This document shows, piece by piece, positions 1 to 9,556 of a stretch of 64,000 nt of DNA; position 1 is the stretch's first letter, and each line of letters opens with the position of its first letter. A program made the translations under genes and the position numbers. This stretch comes from Eubacterium sp. CAG:180. Lineage in GTDB: Bacteria > Bacillota > Clostridia > Oscillospirales > Acutalibacteraceae. Location of the stretch: positions 103,460-167,459 of the forward strand of contig HF993131.1 in NCBI GenBank assembly GCA_000432435.1, in the 5' to 3' direction. The notes under the pieces were generated by a model that saw only the letters and a list, made by a program, of their open reading frames with translations, did no database searches and was not told the origin of the DNA.

Positions 1-251
1 TCTGTCTCCTGAAAAACGTACTCAACCTTAACCTTTTTTTCTATACGTGAGCCGACGATACGTTTAAAATCATCCTCGATTGCGTGTTTTATAACAAAAA
101 CAACCTTATTAAAGCCTGCCTTTACCGCATCGTAAACCGAAAAATCAAGAATTACCTCTCCGTTTTTCCCTATCGGCTCAAGCTGCTTTAATCCGCCGAA
201 ACGACTGCCCATACCGGCAGCCATAACAACCAAAGTTATGTCCTTACCCAT
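1..251 (-). CDS. Nucleotidyltransferase, N-terminal part (gene cut by window start)
   Basis: The first 83 residues of an NTP-transferase-fold protein are visible; the rest lies outside the window. After the start at 251 the protein reads VVMAAGMGSRFGG-LKQLEPIG, the nucleotide-binding loop (G-x-G-x-R-F) of sugar-phosphate nucleotidyltransferases, followed by an F-D/V-I segment and a V-F-V-I-K strand typical of the Rossmann-like core. It starts 31 nt after the stop of the acyltransferase gene upstream, so the two are probably co-transcribed. The substrate cannot be told from this fragment. Family assignment is fairly secure; a specific function is not. Confidence 0.8.
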   Translation of the reverse strand, partial: MGKDITLVVMAAGMGSRFGGLKQLEPIGKNGEVILDFSVYDAVKAGFNKVVFVIKHAIEDDFKRIVGSRIEKKVKVEYVFQET

Positions 252-282
252 TGTTTTTCTCCTTTAGCCCCATTGGCTTGTT

Positions 283-1788
283 TTATTTATTATTTGCCTC
301 TTTTTCGGTTTGCTCGGCTATTGCCTCGTCCTTTTCAGCCTCTTTTTCGGCTTCCTGTGCCGCCTTTTCGGCTTTATCAGTCTTAATTTCTTCCGCTGCC
401 TTACGAGCCTTTTCGGCTTTTGCCTTTGCCTCTGCCGCTTTGGCTCTTGCTTTTTCGGCTTCTTTACGGGCTTTTTCGGATTCCTTGCGTGCCTTTTCCT
501 CGGCATCGCGTTTTGCTTTTTCTGCCTTGGCAACGGCTTCTATTTTTGCTTTTTCTGCCTCTCGGCGTGCCTTTTCGGCTTTTTCTGCGGCATCTCGCTC
601 GGCCTTTTCTGCATCCTTGCGCGCCTTTTCAGCCTCTTTTTTCACCTTTTCATCGGCTTTTTTAGCTTTTTCCGCCGCTTCGCGCTCGGCTTTTTCTGCA
701 TCCTTGCGAGCTTTCTCGGCATCTCTGCGGGCTTTTTCGGCGGCCTTTTCTGCATCCTTGCGCGCTTTTTCACGTTCCTTGCTCTGCTCGTACTTTGCTT
801 CGCGCTGTTCACGCTCAACCTTTATTTCAGCCATATGCTCCTCGCTGATACCGGTGTTGCGCCAAGTATGGATTATTTCCGGAGCGGCAAATATCTCATC
901 AAGACGTTTGATAAACGGAACAATCTCGCCGAAATCAAGCGCTCTGTGGTCAAAAGCAATACAAAGCGGCATAACCTGACGAATGGCTATTTCCTTTTCG
1001 CCCGCTTCATTTACAACGACTACGGGCTTATCCTGAACGGCACCGACTGCTATGGCACAAACCTGCGGCGGAACAATTTCAAGCAAGCAGGTTTCACCGC
1101 GTTGCGCACGGTAAACCGAGCCGATATTTGAAACGGTTATCGTACCCTGCTCGATATCGTGCTTTGTAAGCCTGTCATTTTCGGGAATTTTATAATAATT
1201 GCTCTTTTCCTTTCCGCTGAGGGTCTTAACCTTGTGCTTACCGGTCTTTGAGCCGATAAGACGATAAAGGGTTTGTTTGATTTTGCCCTGCTTTAAAGCT
1301 GTAAGCGTGTTATCAAGAGAGACATCAAACATAACCTCGTCAAGATTTGTGTTTGCGACACGGCGGTTTACGTCCGCGATATACGAAACCATTTCATCAA
1401 GGTTTTTGTTTTCAAAGTTGTGAAGATTTATTGTCATCATCTCGCCGCTCGGCAAGACCATCGGCATAGAAATATCAATATTTTCAAAGGTATGTATTTC
1501 GCCTCTGACAAGCTTGCGGTCAAATTCGATATGAGAATTCATAATCGGATCCGCTTTGAGCCCCTCAACTATTATTTTGAGCATAAGAGTATTTAAAGTG
1601 ACCTTTTTCTCGGGCGGACAATCTTCATTAAGCCTTTTATACTCTATCATAAATTCGGTGACGTCCGGCTCGTAGTTGTATGTAACGTGAGGAACATTTG
1701 CCCACGATTCGGTCGTCATATTGGCTACAATCTTGCGCTGAATACCGAAATGTATGGTGTTGGTTTTTTTCATTTTGTTTTTTGCCAT
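283..1788 (-). CDS. 2-oxoacid dehydrogenase E2-like acyltransferase with Lys/Ala/Glu-rich C-terminal tail
   Basis: About residues 1-325 match the catalytic domain of E2 acyltransferases (chloramphenicol acetyltransferase fold): a D-I-S-M-P-M-V strand, T-V-S-N-I-G-S, and the active-site segment F-D-H-R-A-L-D. The usual Gly after that Asp (HxxxDG) is Phe here. There is no lipoyl or E1/E3-binding domain, so it is unlikely to be a normal dehydrogenase core. Residues from about 330 to the end are an almost uninterrupted K/A/E/R repeat (EKARKDAEKA type) that should form a long coiled coil. The start at 1788 is chosen because GGAGG lies 8 nt upstream; an ATG six codons earlier overlaps this site. 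A nucleotidyltransferase follows after 31 nt. The substrate is unknown. Confidence 0.8.
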   Translation of the reverse strand: MAKNKMKKTNTIHFGIQRKIVANMTTESWANVPHVTYNYEPDVTEFMIEYKRLNEDCPPEKKVTLNTLMLKIIVEGLKADPIMNSHIEFDRKLVRGEIHTFENIDISMPMVLPSGEMMTINLHNFENKNLDEMVSYIADVNRRVANTNLDEVMFDVSLDNTLTALKQGKIKQTLYRLIGSKTGKHKVKTLSGKEKSNYYKIPENDRLTKHDIEQGTITVSNIGSVYRAQRGETCLLEIVPPQVCAIAVGAVQDKPVVVVNEAGEKEIAIRQVMPLCIAFDHRALDFGEIVPFIKRLDEIFAAPEIIHTWRNTGISEEHMAEIKVEREQREAKYEQSKEREKARKDAEKAAEKARRDAEKARKDAEKAEREAAEKAKKADEKVKKEAEKARKDAEKAERDAAEKAEKARREAEKAKIEAVAKAEKAKRDAEEKARKESEKARKEAEKARAKAAEAKAKAEKARKAAEEIKTDKAEKAAQEAEKEAEKDEAIAEQTEKEANNK

Positions 1789-1954
1789 TAATATTCCTCC
1801 ATACAAACTTTACTTAAATAGTATAATACAAATCATTTTAGAAATAAACTTTTTTTTGCGAAAAAATCACATTTTACATATTATGTCAAGCAGCTTAACA
1901 GTTGTCTATAATCGCACAAGCGGTATTTGTATATTTCCGACAAAAAAACGCAGA

Positions 1955-1983
1955 TTGAATTTGTATTTATATTGGAGTATAAT
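1955..1983 (+). promoter_or_regulatory. Probable sigma-A promoter for the DUF2804 gene
   Basis: TTGAAT (1955-1960), a 17-nt spacer and TATAAT (1978-1983), about 20 nt before the ribosome binding site GAGGAG at 2003-2008. It lies in the divergent gap between the acyltransferase and the DUF2804 gene. Seen in sequence; activity not shown. Confidence 0.65.
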
Positions 1984-2020
1984 AATATAAAATTTATAAA
2001 GCGAGGAGATTTTGGATAAA

Positions 2021-3058
2021 ATGAACAAACAGACCGAAATAAAAGAAAGCACCGTCCTTCTTATGCCGGACGGGAACCTTGCAAGACCCGGCTATTGTAA
2101 GCACAACCTTTTCAGATATAATCCCGAAATGATAAAACGTGAAAATACCATGCGCCTTAAGGAATGGGATTATTACCAGATAAGCGACGGAAATATAATG
2201 ATACAGCTCAATTTCTTTAATATATCGCTTGCCACCTGTGCTACTTTCGGACTTGTTAACCTCAAGACCGGCAGAAAAATAAGCGGTATGGCAACTGAGC
2301 TTTTCACGCCGCACAAGAACCGACTCAGCAAAAACGGCGACGTTCCGAACTATACCGAATATAAGCGCGGAGGAACAAAGCTTATATTTGACGTTCGCGA
2401 AACGGAGAGACGCCTCTATTTTGAAGGCACGGCTTCAGGCAAAAAGGTTAAATTCGACGTTACCTGCTATAAGCTTCCCGAGCACGAAAGCATAACAATA
2501 GCGACTCCGTTTAAGGAACAGGGATGCTTCTTCCTTACTCAAAAGCTCAACTGCCTTGCGACAGAAGGCACCGTTGTTGCCGGGAACGAGAAATACACAT
2601 TTACAAAGGATAAAACCTTTACGGTTCTTGACTGGGGGCGCGGTGTGTGGCCGCACACGAATACATGGTACTGGGGAAACGGCAGCACTTATCTTGACGG
2701 CAAGCTCTTCGGCTTCGAGCTTACATGGGGCTTCGGCGACGAATCAAATGCAACCGAAACAGCTATATTCTATGACGGTAAATGCCATAAAATAGGCGCA
2801 GTGCATCTTGAGAAAGACCCTGAAGATGGCGCCGGATGGATGAATGAATGGCATTTTATTTCGGAGGACGGCAGACTTGATTTGACCATGAAGCCGTACT
2901 ACGACCACTATACAAACATGCTTCCGCTCAACCTGTTCGGTATGAAAACACATCAGGTTCACGGACTTTGGAGCGGCAAGGTCGTTCTCGACGACGGCAC
3001 GGAGCTTAATATTAAAGATATGTACGCATTCTGCGAAAAGGTTCACAACAAATTCTGA
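2021..3058 (+). CDS. DUF2804 family protein
   Basis: A 345-residue soluble protein without signal peptide or membrane segments. It resembles the DUF2804 family: an N-terminal L-P-D-G-x-L-x-x-x-G-Y motif, a central W-D-Y-Y segment, and an aromatic-rich second half with L-D-W-G-R-G-V-W-P and W-x-W-G-x-G. These features suggest two beta-rich, lipocalin-like halves, as in related hydroxyneurosporene-synthase-like folds; the ligand is unknown. The ATG at 2021 is taken as start; a TTG three codons upstream lies only 3 nt from the GAGGAG site. It is monocistronic between its own promoter and a strong terminator. Confidence 0.75.
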   Translation: MNKQTEIKESTVLLMPDGNLARPGYCKHNLFRYNPEMIKRENTMRLKEWDYYQISDGNIMIQLNFFNISLATCATFGLVNLKTGRKISGMATELFTPHKNRLSKNGDVPNYTEYKRGGTKLIFDVRETERRLYFEGTASGKKVKFDVTCYKLPEHESITIATPFKEQGCFFLTQKLNCLATEGTVVAGNEKYTFTKDKTFTVLDWGRGVWPHTNTWYWGNGSTYLDGKLFGFELTWGFGDESNATETAIFYDGKCHKIGAVHLEKDPEDGAGWMNEWHFISEDGRLDLTMKPYYDHYTNMLPLNLFGMKTHQVHGLWSGKVVLDDGTELNIKDMYAFCEKVHNKF

Positions 3059-3085
3059 TAAAAACTCCGGCTGCTTACTAAACAA

Positions 3086-3124
3086 AAAACGCTTATTCCG
3101 AAAAATCGGAATAAGCGTTTTATT
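3086..3124. terminator. Bidirectional intrinsic terminator
   Basis: A perfect inverted repeat AACGCTTATTCCG / CGGAATAAGCGTT with a short A-rich loop, T-rich on the plus side and A-rich (T-run on minus) on the other. It separates the convergent DUF2804 and dockerin-protein genes and can serve both. Confidence 0.85.
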
Positions 3125-3140
3125 TTGGGCTTGCTTTACT

Positions 3141-6100
3141 TTATTCGCCTGCTTTATATTTGCCTGCCATAACGAGGTCAAGCACGGAAGCATCGAAGAG
3201 ATCGACAACACCGTCTCCGTTAAGGTCCGCCGCAGCAAGCTGATCATCGGTAAGAGTTTCAATGCCGAGCGAATGATATACGATAAGGTTGTAATCCGTA
3301 CTGTCAACCTTGCCGTCGTCGTTCACATCGCCGAACAAACGTATTTTAACCTGTACGTTAAATTCACTCTTATCACTGATAAGAGCCGAGCCGCTGACAG
3401 CGCGGAATTTGTAATTATATGCTCCGCTGCCGTTTGTGGTGAGAGTGTTGCCCTCAATATTTGTCCACTCGCCTCCGTTAAGCGAATACTGATATTTAAC
3501 GCCCGACGAAGCCGAAGAGCTGAGAGTAAATGTCACATCCTGCCTTACAAGCGAACCGGAAGCCACATTTTCTTCACCGCAAGATGCCGTTACCGTAACG
3601 TCCGCCGGAACGCTCTTATCAATCATAACGACAACACCGTCCGACACATCGCTCTCAACGCCCGCTTTATTAACAGCCTTAAATGTATAAGTCTTATTGC
3701 AGTTTTCGGCAATATTGAGAACGCTGCCGTTCATCTCCTTAAAGCCCGATCCGTCGTCATAGTAATATGTAACGCCGGTATTGCTTGTAGCCGAGAGAAC
3801 TATTGTAACGTCGCCGCTTGTCCACTCGCCTGTTTTACCGTAAGAAGATACGGTAAGCACGGGTTTATCGCCGTCGATATTTGTAACCGTAAATATCTTT
3901 GTTGCAACTCTGCCGTTTTTGCCTACTACGGTAAATACGTATGTACCGTTCTGTGACACGGTGTAAGAGTCTTCATTGGTTATATCCTGACCGTTGCAGG
4001 TAACCTCGCGAAGTCCCGACTCGCCTACCTCGGTGCTTATGTTTATCTTATAAGGATTCGGAGTAACATCGGTAACCTCGGGAGTAAGAGTTATTTCGGG
4101 AACCTTTGCATCTATCATTACGTGATAGCTGTCAGAGGGATAACTCTCGGTGCCGGCATTGTTAACGGCTTTAAATCTGTAAACGGCGTTGGTTGTATCG
4201 GTTATCTCAATGCTCGCGCCGCTGTCGATAAGAGTCCAGCCGTTTCCGTTGTCATAATAATAGTTAATACCGGAAAGAGAAGCTTCCTCGGTAGAGAAGT
4301 TGAAGGTAACGCCTTCACCCGTCCATCTGCCGAAGGTACCCTCGAACGAAACGCGGATAACAGGTACCTGACGGTCTATCTTAACCGTAAACGCGGTGAC
4401 GTTGCTCTCAAGAGCCGCATAGCTCTCGGCCTTAAATTCGTATTTATGCTCACCTGTTTCGGTTGCGGTAAAGGTATTGCCCGAAAGCTCCTGCCATTCG
4501 CCGCCGTCAACACGGTAATAATATTTATAAATTCCCGAATAAGCCTCGGAGGAAAGAGTTATATTTACATCTGTTGCGCTCCAAGCACCCTCTTGATATT
4601 CCTTATCACCGCCGTATACAGCGGAAACGGTAACATCGGTGGGAGCCGTACCGTCTATAACCACGCCGTCCGAACGAAGTATCGCGGAAACATTGCCTGC
4701 CTTATCGGTAGCTCTTGCCTCTACAAAGCCCTTGAAATCGGGGTCTTTAGCCGGTTTGTTTTCGCTGTCGTAGACGCTCCAGTCGGAGCCGGTCGGCTGA
4801 CCGTTTGCATCTACAAAGCGATATTCAATTTTGTCTATTCCCGATACGCCCTCATCCGACGCATCAACGGTAATTTCAACAGTCTTGTTAAAGAATCTGC
4901 ATAAAGTGTCCGCCTTGCTGAAGAAGTTTCCGGAAACCTCTCTTGCGACACCGCCTATACCTTTGTGTAAAACGGTTATGCTGTTTACGGTGGGAGCAAT
5001 TTTATCGATATTGTTTATAACGATGCTTTCTTCTGCCGTAAGGCCGTTACCCGCAGTTACAACTACGGTGTAGGTTCCGTTCTCAGCAACGGTAAACGAA
5101 TCATGAGAAGCGGTTATATCCTCACCGTTTAATGTAACGGAGGCTATTCCCGAAGCGCCTACGTTAAGACTTCCTATTGTAACATCATAGCTCTTATTTG
5201 TAAGCTCGGTTACGGCGGGAGTAAGTGTAAACGAAGGCTCTATATCATCACGCATAACGGTGTAGCCCTCTGTGTAATCGCTCTCAATACCCTTGGAATT
5301 TACAGCCTTAAAATAATATGTATCGCTGCTGTTCACATTTACGGTAAGCGTGTTGCCTTCCAATGGTGCTTCTACGCCTGCGGAATCGGTTTTAAAGTAA
5401 TACTTAACTCCGTCAAGCTCGTGAGTCGATGAAAGAGTAAAGGTTACGTCCTTGCTTGTCCATCCGCCGTTATAATCGCCTTTATCAACGCTGACAACGG
5501 GTTTACCGTATACAATTACGGGGAATGTAGCCGAAGCGCTGCGCCCCGCATGTGTGTATGTAACGGTTATATTCTGCTCAACGTCGTAAAGCTCCGGGTC
5601 AAATGACGATGTGTCAACCGTGTAATCGGTGACGTATTCGGACTCGGCGTTGCTGTAATTTGCCTTAACCTTAAGGCCCGAAAGATCAAGGGTCTTATCG
5701 CCCTCGAGATAATCCTTTTTAGGATTTTCAAGCTCAATTGATGTTACCGCCTTAGAGTGAACGGTTATCGGGAATATTGCGTGATATGTTTTGCCGGCTC
5801 TTACTACGTTAACTATAATATACTGCACCGAATCAAGTATCGAAGTGTTGACGGAGCTTACCGTATAATCCGTTACCGGAACGGAAAGCTGATCGTCGGT
5901 ATAGGCGTTTGCCGCCTCTTCACCGTAATACTCGGCAATATCCGCACGATTATATGTAAGCTTAACCTCCATACCGGTGAGATCGAGCTCTGTGCTACCC
6001 TCTACATAATCGGTCTTAGTGGGCGCGGTAAACGCAATACTTATCGGCTCAACCTCAACTACCGTTATATTCTTTTGAGTTTCTACGTATGCGCCGTCAA

Positions 6101-8168
6101 CCTTTGTAACGCCGTTCCTGCCGAATGCATGTAGTGTTGTATCGCCTGCCGAAATACCCGTGACGACACCGTTTGAATCGACCGAAGCATATGCGTTCTT
6201 CTGATTTACGTCGCCGATATTCCAATCGGAGGTCCAGGGAGCCGAGCCGTCGTCCTTAGTGAGACCCCAGCGCTGCTTATCGGCCGAAATTCTCTCGGGA
6301 GAGAATTTAGCGGTGTAGGTAACCGGAAAATCCTTGATTACATAATCATTTCCCGTTATGGTAACTCCCGTGAGGTGTCTTATTGAGTTACCGCGTACCG
6401 TTACCTCTACGGATTTAGACACGCTTCCGATGGTTGCGGTTATTGTGACCTTTTTGGTGTTCCAAATGGCCGTTCCGCCGGAATCAAGACCTTTTACAAG
6501 ACCGTTTGCATCAACAGTAGCTATTGACGGGTCGGAAGAAGTCCATACGACAGTTCCGAGAAGTGCTTGGTCGTAATCGGACGGTGCTATATTCGCGATT
6601 GCAAGCTGCGTGGTCTTGCTCTCATTAACCGCTGTGCTGCCGCTGATGCTGAAGTCTGTTATCGCCTTGCCCGCCGTTACGGTAAGAGAGTCCTCAACGG
6701 TTTTATCATTAAGAGTTGCTCTTACGTGTATTTCGCTAATACCGCTCGATTTCGGGGTGAATACACCGTCGGACGAAAGCGTAGCAAGCTTTGTCTCGGC
6801 GGGTGCCTCGGCGGTTGCCCATATTATTTCTTTTGTATCGGGATTTGTAAGTCCCCACTCTCGTTTTACCGACGAGTTTGTGTTAAGTCTTGACGGTAAC
6901 ACATTTGCCTTAAAGGTAGTCGGCGTATCATTGGGAACGGCACTGTTACCCTCAATTTCAACAGAGGAGATACTGCCGACCACACCGGCTCTTGACACCT
7001 TTATTGTAACATTTTTGGAAACGCCGCCCGCCGTTGCGGTAAGGGTTGTGGATTTACTGTATTCAACGAGTCCGTCGCCGCCGTCAAGGCCGGTTACCGT
7101 ACCGGAGGCATCAACCACGGCAATCGATTTATCGGCGATTTCCCAAGTAAGGTCGCCGGTATATGCTCCTGCGGGAACAACATTTGTAATTGCAAGCTGC
7201 GTTGTGGAGCCTTCACTTACGGATACGGATGAATCTGTTACGGTTTTTGTGCCGCTTATAATATCAAAGGATTCAACCGGGAGATCCTTCTGTTCAACTA
7301 CATTAAAGGTTATGGTATCGACAAAAGCTACATTGCTCGCGTCGTATGCCCTAACCGTTACCGAGCCTGCTGCAGTAAATGTGACAAGTCCCGTATCGGA
7401 AATCGTTGCACGCTTGCCGGAGCTTGTATCAAATACGCTGCCGCCCATCTCCCATTTTACAGAGTGTTTAAGTCTTACCGGTGTTACCGCCGCGTAAAGC
7501 TGAACCGTTTTGCCCACGGCAACGGTAAGAGGAACGCTCTTTTTATTGGTTATATGAGTTCCGGTCGGAAAGATGTTCGCAATAACACTCTTTTGAACCT
7601 TTATTTTAATTTTGTCACTTGCAAGCTTTGCTCCGCTTGCGTCATATATAGTAGCTGTTATTTCGACATTCATATTGGCAAGAGCAGACGCAAGGCTGTC
7701 CGCAAGAGTATCACCTGCAATGCCTCTGACAATAGAAACTATCAGGTCATCGTTCATACTGTCAAGATTAACGCCCGACTTTTCAAGCTGTTTCATAATC
7801 TCGTCAGCCATTTTATCGCCTACGAGAGGAAGCACGCGCACGTTTTCATCAAGCCAAAGCTGAATTATAGCCGTCTTTGACGAATCATATGCCGTAACCT
7901 TACCGTTATCGTCTACGTCGGCAAGAAGCGGTAGGTTACTCTCCCACTTTACCGTAGTACCCTCAGGCAATTCGCCTGTCGTGGTATACTTTAGTTGAAG
8001 CGTTTTATACTCGGTCAACTGCTGTATTTCGGTAATGTCATTACCGTTTTCGTCCGTAATGTTAAGCGAGACTTCTGCCGCGTAGCTCACAAGAGCAGAC
8101 GGAACCAAAGTCAACAGCATAATGACAGACAGCAAAACACTCAAAATCCTGGTTGATGTTTTTTGCAT
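3141..8168 (-). CDS. Large secreted Ig-repeat surface protein with C-terminal type I dockerin
   Basis: 1675 residues. Residues 1-31 are a Sec signal peptide (basic N-end, LSVLLSVIMLLTLVPSALV, cleavage near YAA). From about 200 to 700 there are Big_2-like bacterial Ig domains with V-x-W-x-S-S-x-x-x-I-A-x-V-D-x-x-G-x-V signatures, then two Big_3-like domains (Y-x-E-G-x-x-x-L-D-L-S-G-L-x-V). The second half holds tandem repeats of about 90 residues with the theme GVKYYY...W...Y-x-F-K-A-V-N-x-A-G-x-E-S. The last ~60 residues form a type I dockerin: two calcium loops, DVNDDGKVDSTD and DLNGDGVVDLFD. It is probably exported and docked onto a cohesin-bearing scaffold; the repeats probably make a stalk and ligand-binding surface. 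No enzymatic domain is evident. RBS AGGAAAGG precedes the start. Confidence 0.85.
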   Translation of the reverse strand: MQKTSTRILSVLLSVIMLLTLVPSALVSYAAEVSLNITDENGNDITEIQQLTEYKTLQLKYTTTGELPEGTTVKWESNLPLLADVDDNGKVTAYDSSKTAIIQLWLDENVRVLPLVGDKMADEIMKQLEKSGVNLDSMNDDLIVSIVRGIAGDTLADSLASALANMNVEITATIYDASGAKLASDKIKIKVQKSVIANIFPTGTHITNKKSVPLTVAVGKTVQLYAAVTPVRLKHSVKWEMGGSVFDTSSGKRATISDTGLVTFTAAGSVTVRAYDASNVAFVDTITFNVVEQKDLPVESFDIISGTKTVTDSSVSVSEGSTTQLAITNVVPAGAYTGDLTWEIADKSIAVVDASGTVTGLDGGDGLVEYSKSTTLTATAGGVSKNVTIKVSRAGVVGSISSVEIEGNSAVPNDTPTTFKANVLPSRLNTNSSVKREWGLTNPDTKEIIWATAEAPAETKLATLSSDGVFTPKSSGISEIHVRATLNDKTVEDSLTVTAGKAITDFSISGSTAVNESKTTQLAIANIAPSDYDQALLGTVVWTSSDPSIATVDANGLVKGLDSGGTAIWNTKKVTITATIGSVSKSVEVTVRGNSIRHLTGVTITGNDYVIKDFPVTYTAKFSPERISADKQRWGLTKDDGSAPWTSDWNIGDVNQKNAYASVDSNGVVTGISAGDTTLHAFGRNGVTKVDGAYVETQKNITVVEVEPISIAFTAPTKTDYVEGSTELDLTGMEVKLTYNRADIAEYYGEEAANAYTDDQLSVPVTDYTVSSVNTSILDSVQYIIVNVVRAGKTYHAIFPITVHSKAVTSIELENPKKDYLEGDKTLDLSGLKVKANYSNAESEYVTDYTVDTSSFDPELYDVEQNITVTYTHAGRSASATFPVIVYGKPVVSVDKGDYNGGWTSKDVTFTLSSTHELDGVKYYFKTDSAGVEAPLEGNTLTVNVNSSDTYYFKAVNSKGIESDYTEGYTVMRDDIEPSFTLTPAVTELTNKSYDVTIGSLNVGASGIASVTLNGEDITASHDSFTVAENGTYTVVVTAGNGLTAEESIVINNIDKIAPTVNSITVLHKGIGGVAREVSGNFFSKADTLCRFFNKTVEITVDASDEGVSGIDKIEYRFVDANGQPTGSDWSVYDSENKPAKDPDFKGFVEARATDKAGNVSAILRSDGVVIDGTAPTDVTVSAVYGGDKEYQEGAWSATDVNITLSSEAYSGIYKYYYRVDGGEWQELSGNTFTATETGEHKYEFKAESYAALESNVTAFTVKIDRQVPVIRVSFEGTFGRWTGEGVTFNFSTEEASLSGINYYYDNGNGWTLIDSGASIEITDTTNAVYRFKAVNNAGTESYPSDSYHVMIDAKVPEITLTPEVTDVTPNPYKINISTEVGESGLREVTCNGQDITNEDSYTVSQNGTYVFTVVGKNGRVATKIFTVTNIDGDKPVLTVSSYGKTGEWTSGDVTIVLSATSNTGVTYYYDDGSGFKEMNGSVLNIAENCNKTYTFKAVNKAGVESDVSDGVVVMIDKSVPADVTVTASCGEENVASGSLVRQDVTFTLSSSASSGVKYQYSLNGGEWTNIEGNTLTTNGSGAYNYKFRAVSGSALISDKSEFNVQVKIRLFGDVNDDGKVDSTDYNLIVYHSLGIETLTDDQLAAADLNGDGVVDLFDASVLDLVMAGKYKAGE

Positions 8169-8207
8169 ACAGATCTACCTTTCCTAAAAAACCGTTTTTA
8201 CATACAA

Positions 8208-8236
8208 ATAATAACAAATTCTACATATTTTTTCAA
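8208..8236 (-). promoter_or_regulatory. Probable sigma-A promoter for the dockerin surface protein
   Basis: On the minus strand TTGAAA (8236-8231), 17-nt spacer, TATTAT (8213-8208), about 40 nt upstream of the start at 8168. Seen in sequence; activity inferred. Confidence 0.55.
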
Positions 8237-8304
8237 TGCACACATTTTTACAAATAGTATTATAAGCCGGTCTGTGTTTTAGTGATTATACAAATACGAA
8301 CAAA

Positions 8305-8337
8305 CAAAAAAGCGCGGAATTACACACTCCGCGCTTT
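8305..8337 (-). terminator. Intrinsic terminator after prfB
   Basis: Minus-strand stem AAAGCGCGGA / TCCGCGCTTT followed by a T-run, 43 nt downstream of the prfB stop. Confidence 0.8.
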
Positions 8338-8379
8338 AATAACATATTGATATACCGCCTTACCGCATTGATAAAGCGT

Positions 8380-9498
8380 TTATTCCTCAAGCTTTTTCTG
8401 AGACTGCATTTTGAGATACGCATTTATGAAACCGTCAATATCGCCGTCCATAACCGCATTGATGTTACCCATTTCGTAGCCCGTGCGGTTATCCTTGACA
8501 AGTGTGTACGGCATAAATACATACGAACGTATCTGATTGCCCCAGCCTATCTCTTTTTGGTCGCCCTTAATATCCGAAATTTTGTCAAGATGCTCACGCT
8601 CCTTGATTTCAAGAAGCTTGGATTTTAACATTCTCATGGCAACCTCTCGGTTCTGATGCTGACTTCTCTCAACCTGGCATGCTACAACAATTCCCGTCGG
8701 GATATGAGTAAGTCTTACGGCAGATGAGGTTTTGTTTACCTTTTGACCGCCTGCACCGCTTGAACGGTAAACATCCATTTTAATGTCCTCCGGAGCTATT
8801 TCAACCTCGACCGTATCATCGATTTCGGGCATTACTTCAACCGAAGCAAAAGAGGTATGGCGTCTGCCTGCCGCATCAAACGGGGAAACTCTTACAAGAC
8901 GGTGTATGCCCGTCTCACTTTTCATAAAGCCGTAGGCATTTTCGCCCTCTATGAGGATACTTGCCGATTTGAGCCCTGCCTCGTCGCCGTCAAGGAAATC
9001 AAGCGTAGTAACCTTAAAGCCGTGACGCTCGCCCCATCGGCAGTACATTCTGAAAAGCATCTGCGCCCAATCCTGCGCCTCGGTTCCGCCTGCACCGGCG
9101 TGGAAGGTAAGAATTGCATTTTTGGCATCATATTCACCGCTCAAAAGCGTTGTAAGGGTCATGGTGTCAAGATCACTTTCAAACTTTTCGACGCTCTCGG
9201 TGCACTCATCGAGCATACCCTCGTCCTCTTCTTCATTTGAAAGTTCAATCATAACAAGCGCATCGTCATAATCCTGCCTGAGCTTTTCATAAGCCGCCAC
9301 TTTGCTCTTGAGGTTGCTTGTGCGCTGAACGACCTTTTGAGAATTTGCTATATCATCCCAAAAGCCGTCAACAGTCTGCTCTTTTTCAAGCTGCGCTATC
9401 TCTTCTTTCATCTTATCAAGACCCAGAGCCTCGGAGAGGTCATCAAGAGTCTTTTCGTGATTTATAAGTCGCAGTCTCAATTCTTCGTATTGAAGCAT
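8380..9498 (-). CDS. prfB: Peptide chain release factor 2
   Basis: 372 residues, full length for RF2, which recognises UGA and UAA and triggers peptide release on the ribosome. Residues 205-207 are SPF, the stop-codon recognition tripeptide of RF2 (RF1 has PxT), and residues 250-252 are GGQ, the catalytic loop for peptidyl-tRNA hydrolysis. The reading frame is continuous from the ATG at 9498, which has AAGGAAT as ribosome binding site. So the autoregulatory +1 frameshift site (in-frame UGA near codon 26) found in many bacteria is absent; the N-terminal segment S-E-A-L-G-L-D-K is read straight through. metA lies 58 nt upstream on the same strand. Confidence 0.97.
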   Translation of the reverse strand: MLQYEELRLRLINHEKTLDDLSEALGLDKMKEEIAQLEKEQTVDGFWDDIANSQKVVQRTSNLKSKVAAYEKLRQDYDDALVMIELSNEEEDEGMLDECTESVEKFESDLDTMTLTTLLSGEYDAKNAILTFHAGAGGTEAQDWAQMLFRMYCRWGERHGFKVTTLDFLDGDEAGLKSASILIEGENAYGFMKSETGIHRLVRVSPFDAAGRRHTSFASVEVMPEIDDTVEVEIAPEDIKMDVYRSSGAGGQKVNKTSSAVRLTHIPTGIVVACQVERSQHQNREVAMRMLKSKLLEIKEREHLDKISDIKGDQKEIGWGNQIRSYVFMPYTLVKDNRTGYEMGNINAVMDGDIDGFINAYLKMQSQKKLEE

Positions 9499-9556
9499 AA
9501 ATATAATTCCTTTACTTATAGTTTTTATATATTTACAAAGCTTAGTGCCTCGCCGA

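Noticed and set aside
251..979. Plus-strand frame rich in Ser/Ala/Phe
   Set aside because: It is the mirror of the Lys/Ala/Glu-rich tail of the acyltransferase on the other strand, has no ribosome binding site and is low complexity.
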